A stretch of DNA of 64,000 nt, taken from assembly GCF_000739735.1 (NCBI RefSeq), contig NZ_BBJF01000024.1:1-64000 (forward strand). The letters are read 5' to 3'. This DNA comes from Paraburkholderia ginsengisoli NBRC 100965 (GTDB lineage Bacteria; Pseudomonadota; Gammaproteobacteria; Burkholderiales; Burkholderiaceae). A program made the translations under genes and the position numbers. The notes below the pieces were generated by a model. That model saw only the letters and a list, made by a program, of their open reading frames with translations, had not been told where the DNA came from and did not search any database. Positions 17,918 through 26,659 of the stretch are shown here, piece after piece (the stretch's first letter is position 1; every line of letters starts with the position of its first letter).

Positions 17918-19723
17918 ATGAGCATGGATTCCCATAAGCGCGACTTCTCGGCCAACGCACGACTGCCCGGCATATTTGCCCTGGCTGCGTGCATCGGCGT
18001 GGTCAGCACGCTTGCCGCCTTCGTGCTGCTGAACCTGATTCATCTGTTCACCAATCTGTTCTTCTTCGGCACGCTGTCGTTCGCCGAACGCTCGCCTGCG
18101 GAAAACACGCTTGGCTTGTGGGTCATCGGCGTGCCGGTGATCGGCGGTCTGATCGTCGGGCTGATGGCGCGCTATGGGTCCGAGAAAATCCGCGGGCACG
18201 GCATTCCCGAGGCGATCGAAGCGATCCTGTTCGGCAAGAGCAGGATGTCGCCGAAGGTGGCGGTGCTCAAACCGCTGTCGTCGGGCATCGTGATCGGCAG
18301 CGGCGGACCGTTCGGCGCGGAAGGTCCGATCATCATGACGGGCGGCGCGCTCGGCTCGCTGATCGCGCAGTGCGTGAAGGTCACGTCGGCGGAACGCAAG
18401 ACGCTGCTGGTGGCGGGCGCCGCGGCCGGCATGACCGCGGTCTTCGGCACGCCCGTGGCCGCCGTGCTGCTCGCGGTCGAACTGCTGCTGTTCGAATGGC
18501 GGCCGCGCAGCTTCCTGCCGGTGGCGGTGGCCTGCGCGGTCGCCGGTTTCGCGCGCGCGCTCTTTTTCGGCACCGGCCCGCTGTTCCCGCTCGAAACCGC
18601 CGCTCCCGATGGCTGGTCACTGTTGTCCTGCGTGATTGCCGGACTGTTGTCGGGCGCGCTGGCTTCCGGCCTTTCCGCGGCGCTCTACAAGACCGAGGAC
18701 CTGTTCGGCAAACTGCCCATCCACTGGATGTGGTGGCCCGCGCTCGGCGGGCTCGTGGTCGGCATCGGCGGATGGTTCGAACCGCGTGCGCTCGGCGTCG
18801 GTTACGACGTGATCGGCGATCTGCTGCATCAGCACATCGCGTTGCAGATCGCACTCGCGCTGCTGGCCGTGAAGGCCGTGATGTGGGTGGTCGCGCTCGG
18901 CTCCGGCACCTCGGGCGGTGTGCTCGCGCCGCTGCTGATGCTCGGCGCCGGGCTCGGCGCGGTGCTGTCGCACTGGCTGCCGGGTAACCAGCCGGCGCTG
19001 TGGCCGCTCGTCTGCATGGCCGCCACGCTCGGCGCGACGCTTGGTGCGCCGTTGACCGCGATCGTGTTCGCGTTCGGTCTCACGCATGACAGCAACGCGC
19101 TGCTGCCGCTTCTGACGGCGACGCTGATCGCGCACGGCTTTTCGACGGTGGTGATGCGTCGGTCGATCATGACCGAGAAGATCGCGCGCCGCGGTTATCA
19201 CATCTATCGCGAGTACGGCGTCGATCCGCTGGAGCGTCACTACGTCGACGAGGTGATGACGGCGGCGGTCGAATCGATCGATGCCGGCATCACGGTCGGC
19301 GACGCGCTGCGGACGTTTTTCGGTGTCGATCAGGTACGCCGCGCGTATCCGGTCGTTCGCGACGGCATGGTGATGGGTGTGGTCGAGCGGGCGTTGCTGG
19401 ACCGCTTCTGTGGCAAAGACGGCGAAGTCGGAGCGAGGCGTGCGATGAAACTCGCCGACGTGTTCGGCGAAACGGCCCCGGCCTTTGCGTTGCCGTCGGA
19501 AACCTGCCGGCTCGTCGCGACGCGATTGGCCGTGCACAATCTCGAACGCTTGCCGGTGGTGGCCGACCGTAAGAGCATGCGCCTCATCGGCATCGTGTCG
19601 CGCAGCGATCTGGTCAAGCCCTCGCTCAGCCACTTCGACGAAGAGCACAAGCGGGAGCGTTTCCGTCGGTTGACGCCGTTGCTCGGCAAGCGGCGTTTTG
19701 CGCCGGTTCGCAAAGCGGGCTGA
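17918..19723 (+). CDS. ClC chloride channel/antiporter family protein with CBS domains
   Basis: 601-residue membrane protein. The ClC core spans about residues 20-410 and keeps the selectivity regions GHGIPEAIEAI (about 92), GSGGPFGAEGPIIMTGG (about 128, gating glutamate present) and GTSGGVLAPLLMLGAGLG (about 330). Two CBS modules follow (about 445-590, ending in GIVSRSDLVKP). The usual GSGIP motif reads GHGIP, so the serine that coordinates central chloride in classic antiporters is histidine here. It starts two bases after marR. Chloride or anion-linked acid or osmotic stress is a reasonable role with HPP and USP as partners (inference). Confidence 0.9.
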   Translation: MSMDSHKRDFSANARLPGIFALAACIGVVSTLAAFVLLNLIHLFTNLFFFGTLSFAERSPAENTLGLWVIGVPVIGGLIVGLMARYGSEKIRGHGIPEAIEAILFGKSRMSPKVAVLKPLSSGIVIGSGGPFGAEGPIIMTGGALGSLIAQCVKVTSAERKTLLVAGAAAGMTAVFGTPVAAVLLAVELLLFEWRPRSFLPVAVACAVAGFARALFFGTGPLFPLETAAPDGWSLLSCVIAGLLSGALASGLSAALYKTEDLFGKLPIHWMWWPALGGLVVGIGGWFEPRALGVGYDVIGDLLHQHIALQIALALLAVKAVMWVVALGSGTSGGVLAPLLMLGAGLGAVLSHWLPGNQPALWPLVCMAATLGATLGAPLTAIVFAFGLTHDSNALLPLLTATLIAHGFSTVVMRRSIMTEKIARRGYHIYREYGVDPLERHYVDEVMTAAVESIDAGITVGDALRTFFGVDQVRRAYPVVRDGMVMGVVERALLDRFCGKDGEVGARRAMKLADVFGETAPAFALPSETCRLVATRLAVHNLERLPVVADRKSMRLIGIVSRSDLVKPSLSHFDEEHKRERFRRLTPLLGKRRFAPVRKAG

Positions 19724-19870
19724 AACGGCGCTTGAGGATCGTCGATACGGTTTCGCTGTCAGCGACGGGAGCCCTGTATCTTCACGCGGCGGTTACGGGC
19801 TCCGCTGACCGTCACTGTTCAAGCCAACTTGCGCGTCACTCCTCAGTGCGCGCAAGCCGGCGATGCGAAT

Positions 19871-20653
19871 TTACCCGCCCGTCTTCGGCAACCAGGTGAG
19901 CGGGTCGACCGGTTGGCCGTTGTAGCGGACTTCGAACTGGATCGACGCGACACCGCGGCTATCCACCCCGACCTCGCCGATGGTCTGCCCTTGCGCGACC
20001 GCGTCGCCTTCCTTGACGAGCAGCGTGCTGTTCTGACCGTATGCGGTGATCAGCGAGTCGTCGTGTTTGATGATGATGAGCGGACCATAAGCCTCGATAC
20101 CGGAGCCGGCGTAGACGACGCGGCCGGTCGCGGCTGCCTTGACCGGATCGCCCGGACGCCCACCGATCACGATGCCGTTCGACTTGCCTTGTGCGAACGC
20201 TTTCAGCACCGGGCCGCGCAACGGCCATTGCAGCACGCCTTGCTGCGGACCGGCGGCTGTGCCGGGCGCACCCGGCACGCCGGGCGTGGCGGCGCCGGGC
20301 GCGTTCGGCGTCACGCCGACCGGCGGCGTCACCACGCTGCCAGAGGTCATCGGCGGAGATACGCGCAGCACCTGGCCCGGCGTGACCGGCGAGTTGACCG
20401 CGAGGCCATTCCACGCGGCGATTTCCTGCGGCTTGCGGCCGTACGCGGACGCGATGCCGCCGATCGTATCGCCCGCGTTGACCCGGTAGAAACCGGCGGG
20501 AACCGGGACCGTGCTGAGGGTGGTTGGGGTGGACGGCGCGCTGCTGTAGAACGGCGTGCTCTCCCACGGCATCGTCGTACAGCCGCTGAACATCGTGCCG
20601 AGCGCGGCCACTGCCAGCCAGCGCGTCCCCGCCAATTGCCATTGTCTTGTCAT
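19871..20653 (-). CDS. LysM/LytM-domain lipoprotein, NlpD-like, probably non-catalytic
   Basis: 260-residue lipoprotein. The signal sequence ends in lipobox FSGC (Cys25). A LysM peptidoglycan-binding domain covers about 54-99 (FYRVNAGDTIGGIASAYG). A Pro/Gly/Ala linker follows, then an M23/LytM domain at about 150-258. The zinc ligands are missing: GIVIGG replaces the HxGxD box and IQFEVRYNG replaces LHFEIR. It should therefore not cut peptidoglycan but may activate amidases during cell separation, as EnvC and NlpD do. Start chosen from GAGGAAAATCAC before ATG; the frame opens further upstream. Confidence 0.88.
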   Translation of the reverse strand: MTRQWQLAGTRWLAVAALGTMFSGCTTMPWESTPFYSSAPSTPTTLSTVPVPAGFYRVNAGDTIGGIASAYGRKPQEIAAWNGLAVNSPVTPGQVLRVSPPMTSGSVVTPPVGVTPNAPGAATPGVPGAPGTAAGPQQGVLQWPLRGPVLKAFAQGKSNGIVIGGRPGDPVKAAATGRVVYAGSGIEAYGPLIIIKHDDSLITAYGQNSTLLVKEGDAVAQGQTIGEVGVDSRGVASIQFEVRYNGQPVDPLTWLPKTGG

Positions 20654-20812
20654 GTGATTTTCCTCGACACCAGTTTCAATCGGATTCAAATCGATGCCCA
20701 AGCATTTGCCGTGCCGCCCGCGCATCGCGGCTGGCGCGGCGATGGCTTTCCATTATGCGGCTATGCGCGCGAGCGCCGGTGTGGGCATGGCCTCAAAGCC
20801 GCTCAGGTTTCT

Positions 20813-21124
20813 TCAGACGCTGCCCTGTGCTTCGACCACCAGCACGCGCGCCGCGCCGATAGGATGAGCGACATGCTCGGTGCCTACCGACGCGTAAAAC
20901 ACATCACCCGTTTCCAGAATCGCCGTCTGCTCGACGCCGTTCTCGCGATAGCGCATCTCGACGCGACCATCGAGCACGGCGAACACTTCCTCGCCGTCGT
21001 TGACATGCCATTTGTACGGCTGATCGGTCCAGTGCAGACGCGTCGTGATGCCGCCCATGTTGGCAATGTCGAGCGCACCCCACGGACGCGTCGCGGTAAA
21101 GCTCTTGCTGCGAATGATCTTCAT
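20813..21124 (-). CDS. small cupin-domain protein
   Basis: 103-residue single-domain cupin. KWHVNDGEEVFAVLDGRVEMRYRENG forms the first cupin motif; only part of the usual metal-binding set is present (H, E, E). ETGDVFYASVGTEHVAHP gives the second, with histidines. Such proteins are often metal-dependent sugar or acid-binding enzymes or sensors. Substrate is unknown. The start MKIIRSKS is internal to a longer open frame that is Pro/Arg-rich and unlikely to be coding. Confidence 0.85.
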   Translation of the reverse strand: MKIIRSKSFTATRPWGALDIANMGGITTRLHWTDQPYKWHVNDGEEVFAVLDGRVEMRYRENGVEQTAILETGDVFYASVGTEHVAHPIGAARVLVVEAQGSV

Positions 21125-21371
21125 GGTCGAAGGGCAGTTTGGAAAACGGGGCCGCCGGGCGCTTTTGGGTTGCGTCTGCCGAGACCGCACAGGCAGGTGC
21201 AGCGGGCTTCCGGCTGGCCCCATTATAGGTTCTGACGGCGCGTGTGCCTGCCGGAACACGGCCGCGCGGCCGATTCGTGTGATTATTGAAACCTTCGAGG
21301 CCTCGCCTATACTCAGTCAAGCTGCGCGGAACGCACCTCACGACAACGTTGGACCCTGCGAGGAGTTGAGG

Positions 21372-21692
21372 ATGAACAAAGCCACCTTTCTGGCCGTGCA
21401 ACTCAACGTCGACGACGTTGCGGCGTCGCCCGGTCTGGTCGAGTTGCTGAACACGCACCTCGTTTTCGCCGCCGATGTGGCCGAAGCCGCCGACGCCCTG
21501 GTGCAACTGGCCAGCATCGCGGGGCTGTCGAGCGGTGTCGAGGCCAGCGTCGAAATTCCCGCTGTGGCGATCGAGCGGCTGCGCGAGGCGCTCGACAATC
21601 TGAGCGGTTACGACGAATCCTGGCTGCTCGCACTCGAACCGAGCCGCGCGCTCTTCGATGAAATCGGCCGGCGGCCTCGCACTTTGCATTAG
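21372..21692 (+). CDS. conserved hypothetical acidic protein, 106 residues
   Basis: Acidic, Ala/Leu-rich helical protein (MNKATFLAVQLNVDDVAASP ... IERLREALDNLSGYDESWLLALEPSRALFDEIGRR), without membrane segment or signal. AGGAGTTGAGG precedes the ATG and a strong terminator follows, so it is a genuine single-gene unit. I do not recognise a family or function. Confidence 0.72.
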   Translation: MNKATFLAVQLNVDDVAASPGLVELLNTHLVFAADVAEAADALVQLASIAGLSSGVEASVEIPAVAIERLREALDNLSGYDESWLLALEPSRALFDEIGRRPRTLH

Positions 21693-21716
21693 CGCACGCA
21701 CTAGCGCCGTAAACGA

Positions 21717-21752
21717 CAAAACGCCATCCGGCAAACCGGATGGCGTTTTTTA
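21717..21752 (+). terminator. Rho-independent terminator
   Basis: Perfect 11-bp stem ACGCCATCCGG with loop CAAA, preceded by A4 and followed by T6. It ends the 106-residue hypothetical gene and may also close the convergent DUF4148 gene. Confidence 0.93.
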
Positions 21753-21803
21753 TTGCTCGCCGTCCTGTCGATCGGGCGGCGCCTTCATCAGCTTCGACTC
21801 AAC

Positions 21804-22121
21804 TTAGTTGCCGAAGTAGACCGAGTTACGGTCGGTGTTGCTCACCGGACGGCCGGCTTGCGAGCTGCCGGCAATCGGAGCGCCGTAGCCGCTGTTCGCA
21901 GCTTGAGCGGTGCCGTTTTGCGCATCGACGCGGGCTTGCGCCGCCTGGATGTTCGCCGGGTAAGCGAAATGGTCGCTGACGGGATCGTAGCCGGCCTTTT
22001 CGAGCTGGACCAGTTCAGCGCGCACTTGAGCGCGCGTAACCGGCTGATTCGATTGAGCAAACGATGCGACCGGAGCAACCAGAGCGGCGGCGACGACAAC
22101 TGCAGAGATCAGGGTCTTCAT
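21804..22121 (-). CDS. DUF4148 periplasmic protein
   Basis: 105 residues with a Sec signal peptide (MKTLISAVVVAAALVAPVASFAQ). The mature part is typical of DUF4148, a short family abundant in Burkholderiaceae: VTRAQVRAELVQLEKAGYDP, then a small AYPANIQAAQARV block. The ATGGAGGTTTAATC ribosome site is strong. Function is unknown; it is expected in the periplasm. A 270-bp AT-richer upstream gap probably carries its promoter. Confidence 0.92.
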   Translation of the reverse strand: MKTLISAVVVAAALVAPVASFAQSNQPVTRAQVRAELVQLEKAGYDPVSDHFAYPANIQAAQARVDAQNGTAQAANSGYGAPIAGSSQAGRPVSNTDRNSVYFGN

Positions 22122-22392
22122 GATTAAACCTCCATAACTTGTTTTGTAGCGCACTTTGGGCTGTTTTCCCGTAGCGCTTAAGAACAAGTTTAAGAGGGTC
22201 GTCGTTAAGGGTAAACACCTAAAATGACGAAACTCTGTTTCTGCTTTTGCAACAGTAGGTCCTAGAGACCCCCGTTATGCGAGACGAATCGCAGATTTAA
22301 ACAATAATCCCCTGCCGCCGATTTCACATCACACGACACCGCCGCCCGCCGCGCCTTTCCACGAAAGACGCGGCAGGTCGCGGTCCAAACGC

Positions 22393-23805
22393 TCAGCTCC
22401 AGTTCGCGTGGAAGCTGCCCGGCTTGTCGGTACGCTCGAACGTATGCGCGCCGAAGAAGTCGCGCTGCGCCTGCACCAGGTTCGCCGGCAGGCGTTCCGA
22501 GCGGTAAGCGTCGAAGTACGCCACCGCCGACGCAAACGCCGGCACCGGCACGCCCGCATTGATCGCGGCCACCACCACCTCGCGCAACGCCGACTGGTAG
22601 TTCTTCGCGATGTCCCGGAAGTACGGATCGAGCAGCAGGTTCGCGATCGCCTTGTCCTTCGTATAGGCGTCCGTGATCTTTTGCAGGAAGCGGGCGCGGA
22701 TGATACAGCCGGCGCGGAAAATCTTCGCGATCGTGCCAAAGTCCAGATCCCACTTGTACTCTTCCGACGCCGCGCGCAATTGCGCGAAGCCCTGCGCGTA
22801 CGAAATCACCTTGCTGAAGTACAGCGCGCGGCGCACCGCTTCGATGAACTCCTCGCGCTTGCCGCCTTCGAGCGGCTTGGCCTGCGGCCCTTCGAGCACC
22901 TTGCTTGCGGCCACCCGCTGATCCTTCAGCGACGACAGCACGCGCGCGAACACGGCTTCCGTAATCAGCGGCAGCGGCGCGCCGAGGTCGAGCGCGTTCT
23001 GGCTGGTCCACTTGCCGGTGCCCTTTTGCGCGGCGCGGTCGAGAATCACGTCGACCAGATCCTTGCCGGTTTCCTCGTCCTTCTTGCCGAAGATCTTCGA
23101 CGTGATTTCGATCAGGTAGCTGTCGAGCTCGCCCTGGTTCCACTCGGTGTAGACCTTGCCCAGCTCTTCGTTCGACAAACCGACGACCTGCTTGAGCACC
23201 GCATAACTTTCGGCGATCAGTTGCATGTCGCCGTATTCGATACCGTTGTGCACCATCTTCACGAAGTGGCCCGCGCCGTCCGGTCCCATGTACGCGACGC
23301 ACGGCTCGCCGTCCGGCGCCTTGGCGGCGATTTCGGTGAGGATCGGGGCAACGAGGTCGTAGGCTTCGCGCTGGCCGCCCGGCATGATCGACGGGCCTTT
23401 CAACGCGCCTTCCTCGCCGCCCGACACGCCCGTGCCGATGAAATGCAGACCGGCCTTGGCCAGTTCCTGATTGCGGCGGATGGTGTCGGTGAAATGGGTA
23501 TTGCCGCCGTCGATCAGAATGTCGCCCTTATCGAGCAGCGGCTTGAGCGACGCGATGGTGGCGTCGGTGCCCTCGCCCGCCTTGACCATCAGCAGAATGC
23601 GGCGCGGCTTTTCCAGCGACTCCACGAAGTCTTCCAGCGTGAAAGCCGGCACCAGCTTCTTGTCCGGATATTCGGCGATGAGTTCGTCGGTTTTCTCGCG
23701 GCTACGGTTGTACACCGACACCGCGTGGCCGCGGCTCTCGATGTTGAGCGCCAGATTGCGGCCCATGACCGCCAGCCCCACCACGCCGATTGCCTGTTTG
23801 CCCAT
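22393..23805 (-). CDS. gnd: 6-phosphogluconate dehydrogenase, decarboxylating
   Basis: 470 residues, the normal length of the long-form NADP-dependent enzyme of the pentose phosphate pathway. It has the Rossmann motif IGVVGLAVMGRNLALNIESRG at the N-terminus and the substrate block IGTGVSGGEEGALKGPSIMPGG at about 125-145. The catalytic KMVHNGIEYGDMQLIAE (about 184-200) and the C-terminal tail with HTFERTD are also present. CTCTGGAGAATTCAC precedes MGKQAIGV, which excludes the 92-codon open extension. It is transcribed alone. Confidence 0.97.
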   Translation of the reverse strand: MGKQAIGVVGLAVMGRNLALNIESRGHAVSVYNRSREKTDELIAEYPDKKLVPAFTLEDFVESLEKPRRILLMVKAGEGTDATIASLKPLLDKGDILIDGGNTHFTDTIRRNQELAKAGLHFIGTGVSGGEEGALKGPSIMPGGQREAYDLVAPILTEIAAKAPDGEPCVAYMGPDGAGHFVKMVHNGIEYGDMQLIAESYAVLKQVVGLSNEELGKVYTEWNQGELDSYLIEITSKIFGKKDEETGKDLVDVILDRAAQKGTGKWTSQNALDLGAPLPLITEAVFARVLSSLKDQRVAASKVLEGPQAKPLEGGKREEFIEAVRRALYFSKVISYAQGFAQLRAASEEYKWDLDFGTIAKIFRAGCIIRARFLQKITDAYTKDKAIANLLLDPYFRDIAKNYQSALREVVVAAINAGVPVPAFASAVAYFDAYRSERLPANLVQAQRDFFGAHTFERTDKPGSFHANWS

Positions 23806-24004
23806 GTGAATTCTCCAGAGTCCAAAAATGTCGTGACGTCGCGCCAGAAAAAGGTCGGCGGGACATCGAGGGTGAAAGGATAAAAGAAATGCGCGCTTGC
23901 CGCTCGTTGGCGGGCAACGGGCGGCGCGGTCTACTGCATGCGGGCGGACCGGCGCCACTTCGTGAAGCACATCGTGCGTCGCCCCATGCGCTGCTTCCAA
24001 AGCT

Positions 24005-24052
24005 GTTTCACGAACCGCCTCACGAGCCGTTTCATGAACCGCTTCATGCGCG
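24005..24052. repeat. four imperfect 12-bp tandem repeats
   Basis: GTTTCACGAACC, GCCTCACGAGCC, GTTTCATGAACC and GCTTCATGCGCG follow one another in the otherwise empty 305-bp gap upstream of gnd. The gap (23806-24110) should carry the gnd promoter; I see no gene in it. The minus-strand reading gives a heptad-like HEAVHETAREAVRETALEAA, but it lacks a start signal. Confidence 0.7.
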
Positions 24053-24110
24053 CCGCGACTTCGCGGCGACTCACGAAGCAAGCCGGTCCGCGTTTGTCAA
24101 ACTGCGTTCA

Positions 24111-24743
24111 TCAGACCCGCACCGTGCCCGATCGTTTCCTGAACACCAGGCTGAAATTGTTGGCCGGCATCGCGATCGGCTCGTCGCATACCAATCCGAC
24201 CGACGCGCCCAGTTCGACCACCGCCTCCATATCGCGCACGCCCCACTCGGGGTCGCGGCTGCGCAACTGCTGATCGAACGCGTCGTTGCTCGGCGCCGTC
24301 TGCGTGCCGCCGCGTTTGTACGGACCGTACAGATACAGTACACCGCCATCGACGAGACGGCGGCTCGCGCCCGCGAACAGCGCCTCGGCCGCGCTCCACG
24401 GCGAGATGTGAATCATGTTGATACAGACCACCGCGTCGAGCGAGTCCACGCCCCAATCCGGCTGATGCACGTCGAGAACGAGCGGCGCGCGCACGTTCGC
24501 CAGGCCCTCGTGAGCGATCCAGGCGGCAATCGACGCGCGCGCGTCGGCATCGGCGTCGCTCGGCTGCCAGTCGAGTCCCGGCAGCGCGGCGGCGAAGTAC
24601 ATCGCGTGCTGGCCGGTGCCGCTCGCGATTTCGAGCACGCGGCCGGTGGCCGGCAACGTATCGCGCAGCACGGCGAGAATCGGCTCGCGATTGCGCTCCG
24701 CGGAAGGCGAACGTTGCCGCAACGCCGGATGGGATTCAGTCAT
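24111..24743 (-). CDS. DUF938 SAM-dependent methyltransferase-like protein
   Basis: 210-residue class I methyltransferase fold. VLEIASGTGQHAMYFAAALP (about 37-56) is the SAM-binding motif I, DWQPSDADADA gives the acidic loop, and CINMIHISPWSAAEALFAGA is characteristic of DUF938. The natural substrate is not known. It is the last gene of a minus-strand group: SIR2, the broken flavin-binding gene, then this one, with gaps of 62 and 25 bp. Confidence 0.88.
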   Translation of the reverse strand: MTESHPALRQRSPSAERNREPILAVLRDTLPATGRVLEIASGTGQHAMYFAAALPGLDWQPSDADADARASIAAWIAHEGLANVRAPLVLDVHQPDWGVDSLDAVVCINMIHISPWSAAEALFAGASRRLVDGGVLYLYGPYKRGGTQTAPSNDAFDQQLRSRDPEWGVRDMEAVVELGASVGLVCDEPIAMPANNFSLVFRKRSGTVRV

Positions 24744-24768
24744 GGTTAGCCTGGGTGTGGCTTATGGG

Positions 24769-25373
24769 TCAGTACAGGGTCGTGCGCACGCGCTCGGCGA
24801 GTTCACGGTCGTAGGCGGCGGCGTCGAAGTCCGCGCCGTTCAGCCGCCGATGAATCTCGCCCGCGCTCGGCAGCCGCGAACGTTCGACGTGCCGCGCCGG
24901 ATCCCACAGTTTCGAACGCGCCAGCGCTTTCGAGCAATGAAAGTACACCGAGTCGACGTCGATCAGCACCACGGTGCGCGGCAGTTTACCTTCGACGGCG
25001 AAACTGTCCAGCCATTCGGGGTCGGCGGAATCCGTCCGCGGCCATTCACGCGCAACGTTTCGCCGACGCCGGGAATGATGAACAGCAGCGCGAGACGCGG
25101 CTCGGCGATGATGTTGCGCAGACTGTCGAGGCGATTGTTGCCGATCCGGTCGGGCAACGCGAGCGTCCGTTCGTCGACGACCCGCACGAAACCGGGCGCG
25201 TCGCCGCGCGGCGAGCAGTCGAGTCCGTCCGGGCCGGCGGTGGCCAGCACGACGAACGGCGCGACCTCGATGAACGCACGATAGTCTTCGTTGACGTGCG
25301 CGATTTCCTTGCGCAGCGCGCGCTCGTGCGGCTGACCGTAGAGGGCTTCGAGCTGTTCGATCGTGGTCAACAT
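24769..25373 (-). pseudogene. pyridoxamine-phosphate-oxidase-like FMN-binding protein, frameshifted
   Basis: An intact copy would encode about 201 residues. The N-terminal part (MLTTIEQLEALYGQPHERAL through GETLRVNGRGRI) is in one frame. The C-terminal part (DPEWLDSFAVEGK ... FHCSKALARSKLWDPARH) is in another. The total length is 605 bp, one short of 606. The switch occurs at 25028-25034, where a lost T (GGATTTCCGCC to GGATTCCGCC) would explain it. AAGGAACCGCG precedes the start, so it is translated and then truncated. The protein is of the PNPOx split-barrel family (MSMEG_1061-like). It is either a recent mutation or a sequencing error. Confidence 0.87.
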
Positions 25374-25435
25374 CGCGGTTCCTTTTTTCGCTGCGGGTGT
25401 ATTGGTCGAGCCACGGGGCTGTGCGCGCACGCCCC

Positions 25436-26305
25436 TCAGTCCAGCACCAGGCGTCCGGCGAGCGCGCTCAGCGTATCCGCGCACGGCGCCGCTATCTTCA
25501 ACGACAACAACGGATCGGCGCGCGTGCGCCCCAGGTTGATCGCGGCGATCGGCTTGCCCTTTTGCTGCGCCCACACGCAGAAACGGTAGCCGGAATAGAC
25601 CATCAGCGACGAGCCGACCACCAGTACCGCGTCCGCCGCGTCGAGCGCGTCCGAGGCCGCTTCGACCCGCTCCTTCGGCACGCTTTCGCCGAAGAACACC
25701 ACCGCGGGCTTCAGCAGGCCGCCGCAATTCGGACAGGCGGGAATGCGAAAGCCGCCCAGATCGTGCCACTCGAGATGCGCATCGCCATCGGCGGCGGTTT
25801 CGGCGGTCACATCGAGCAACGCGGGATTGTGCGCTTCCAGGGTCTGCTGGATCGACGCGCGCGCGTGCTGCGTCCCGCAGTCGAGACACGTCACGCCGTC
25901 GATGCCGCCGTGCAGCTCGATCACCGCGCGGCTGCCGGCGCGCTGATGCAAGCCGTCGACGTTCTGCGTCACCAGCGTCGGCACATGGCCGGCCGTCTCG
26001 AGCCGGGCCAGCGCGGTATGCGCGGCGTTCGGCTGCGCGTGCGCGACCACCGGCCAGCCGACCATGCTGCGCGCCCAATAGCGCTGACGCATCGCGAGCG
26101 TGCCGAGAAACTCCTGCAACGTGATCGGCGGCGAGCGCTTCCATGCGCCGTTGTCGTCACGATAGCCGGGGATGCCCGAGTCGGTGCTGATGCCCGCGCC
26201 GGTCAGCACGAATAGACGCGGATAACGCTGCACGAAGCGATGCAGGTCATCCAGCGTGTGCGATTCATGCAAAGGTTCGAGAGGCGCGGACTGAAGATCG
26301 GTCAT
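25436..26305 (-). CDS. SIR2-family NAD-dependent protein deacylase
   Basis: 289-residue sirtuin. LFVLTGAGISTDSGIPGYRDD is the NAD loop and TQNVDGLHQRAG and IELHGG (catalytic His) are conserved. The zinc ribbon uses CLDC and CPNC, and VVFFGESVPKERV and GSSLMVYSGYRF follow. It should deacylate lysines and yield nicotinamide and O-acyl-ADP-ribose. The start MTDLQSAP is uncertain: a GTG four codons earlier is also possible and neither has a strong ribosome site. It heads the group with the broken PNPOx gene and DUF938. Confidence 0.93.
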   Translation of the reverse strand: MTDLQSAPLEPLHESHTLDDLHRFVQRYPRLFVLTGAGISTDSGIPGYRDDNGAWKRSPPITLQEFLGTLAMRQRYWARSMVGWPVVAHAQPNAAHTALARLETAGHVPTLVTQNVDGLHQRAGSRAVIELHGGIDGVTCLDCGTQHARASIQQTLEAHNPALLDVTAETAADGDAHLEWHDLGGFRIPACPNCGGLLKPAVVFFGESVPKERVEAASDALDAADAVLVVGSSLMVYSGYRFCVWAQQKGKPIAAINLGRTRADPLLSLKIAAPCADTLSALAGRLVLD

Positions 26306-26356
26306 GACGGAGAGCACGGTGAAGGACTGGGGCTGGACGTGAAACCCGCGCGCGGT

Positions 26357-26641
26357 TCAACGACGCGCGCGCGGCCTGTTCTGCCGCGTGGGCGCCGCGT
26401 GCCGTGCCTGCCGCTCCTGCCATTCGGCAAGCGCGCTCCGATAGCGCTCGAGCGCCGCGTCGTAGAGATCGAAAACGCAGGGATTGCAGCCGCTATGACA
26501 ACAGTCGTCGAGATCGGGCTGCACGGGCGGTTGCGGCTGCGGGTCGTCGCTGGATGTGGCTCGGGGCACGGCAAAAACGCGTTTCGTAAGAGCAGGAAGC
26601 GCCCAGTATAAGTTGATCACCCGCGGCGCGCTGCCGCTCAT
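26357..26641 (-). CDS. oxidoreductase-like (PF09791-type) cysteine-rich small protein
   Basis: 94 residues. The core DPQPQPPVQPDLDDCCHSGC then NPCVFDLYDAALERYRSALAEW matches the N-terminal oxidoreductase-like domain (D-P-x-P-x-P ... CCGSGC-x2-CVWDxY). Three cysteine positions may bind metal or form disulfides. The rest is a basic Arg/Ala tail. It lies 18 bp downstream of the SDR gene on the same strand and 51 bp before SIR2. Function is unknown. Confidence 0.75.
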   Translation of the reverse strand: MSGSAPRVINLYWALPALTKRVFAVPRATSSDDPQPQPPVQPDLDDCCHSGCNPCVFDLYDAALERYRSALAEWQERQARHAAPTRQNRPRARR

Positions 26642-26659
26642 GCGGCGGTCATGCGCCGC

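Noticed and set aside
23862..24081. Upstream extension of gnd with heptad-like HEAVHETAREAVRETAL
   Set aside because: The normal gnd start has a good ribosome site. The extension comes from the 12-bp DNA repeats.
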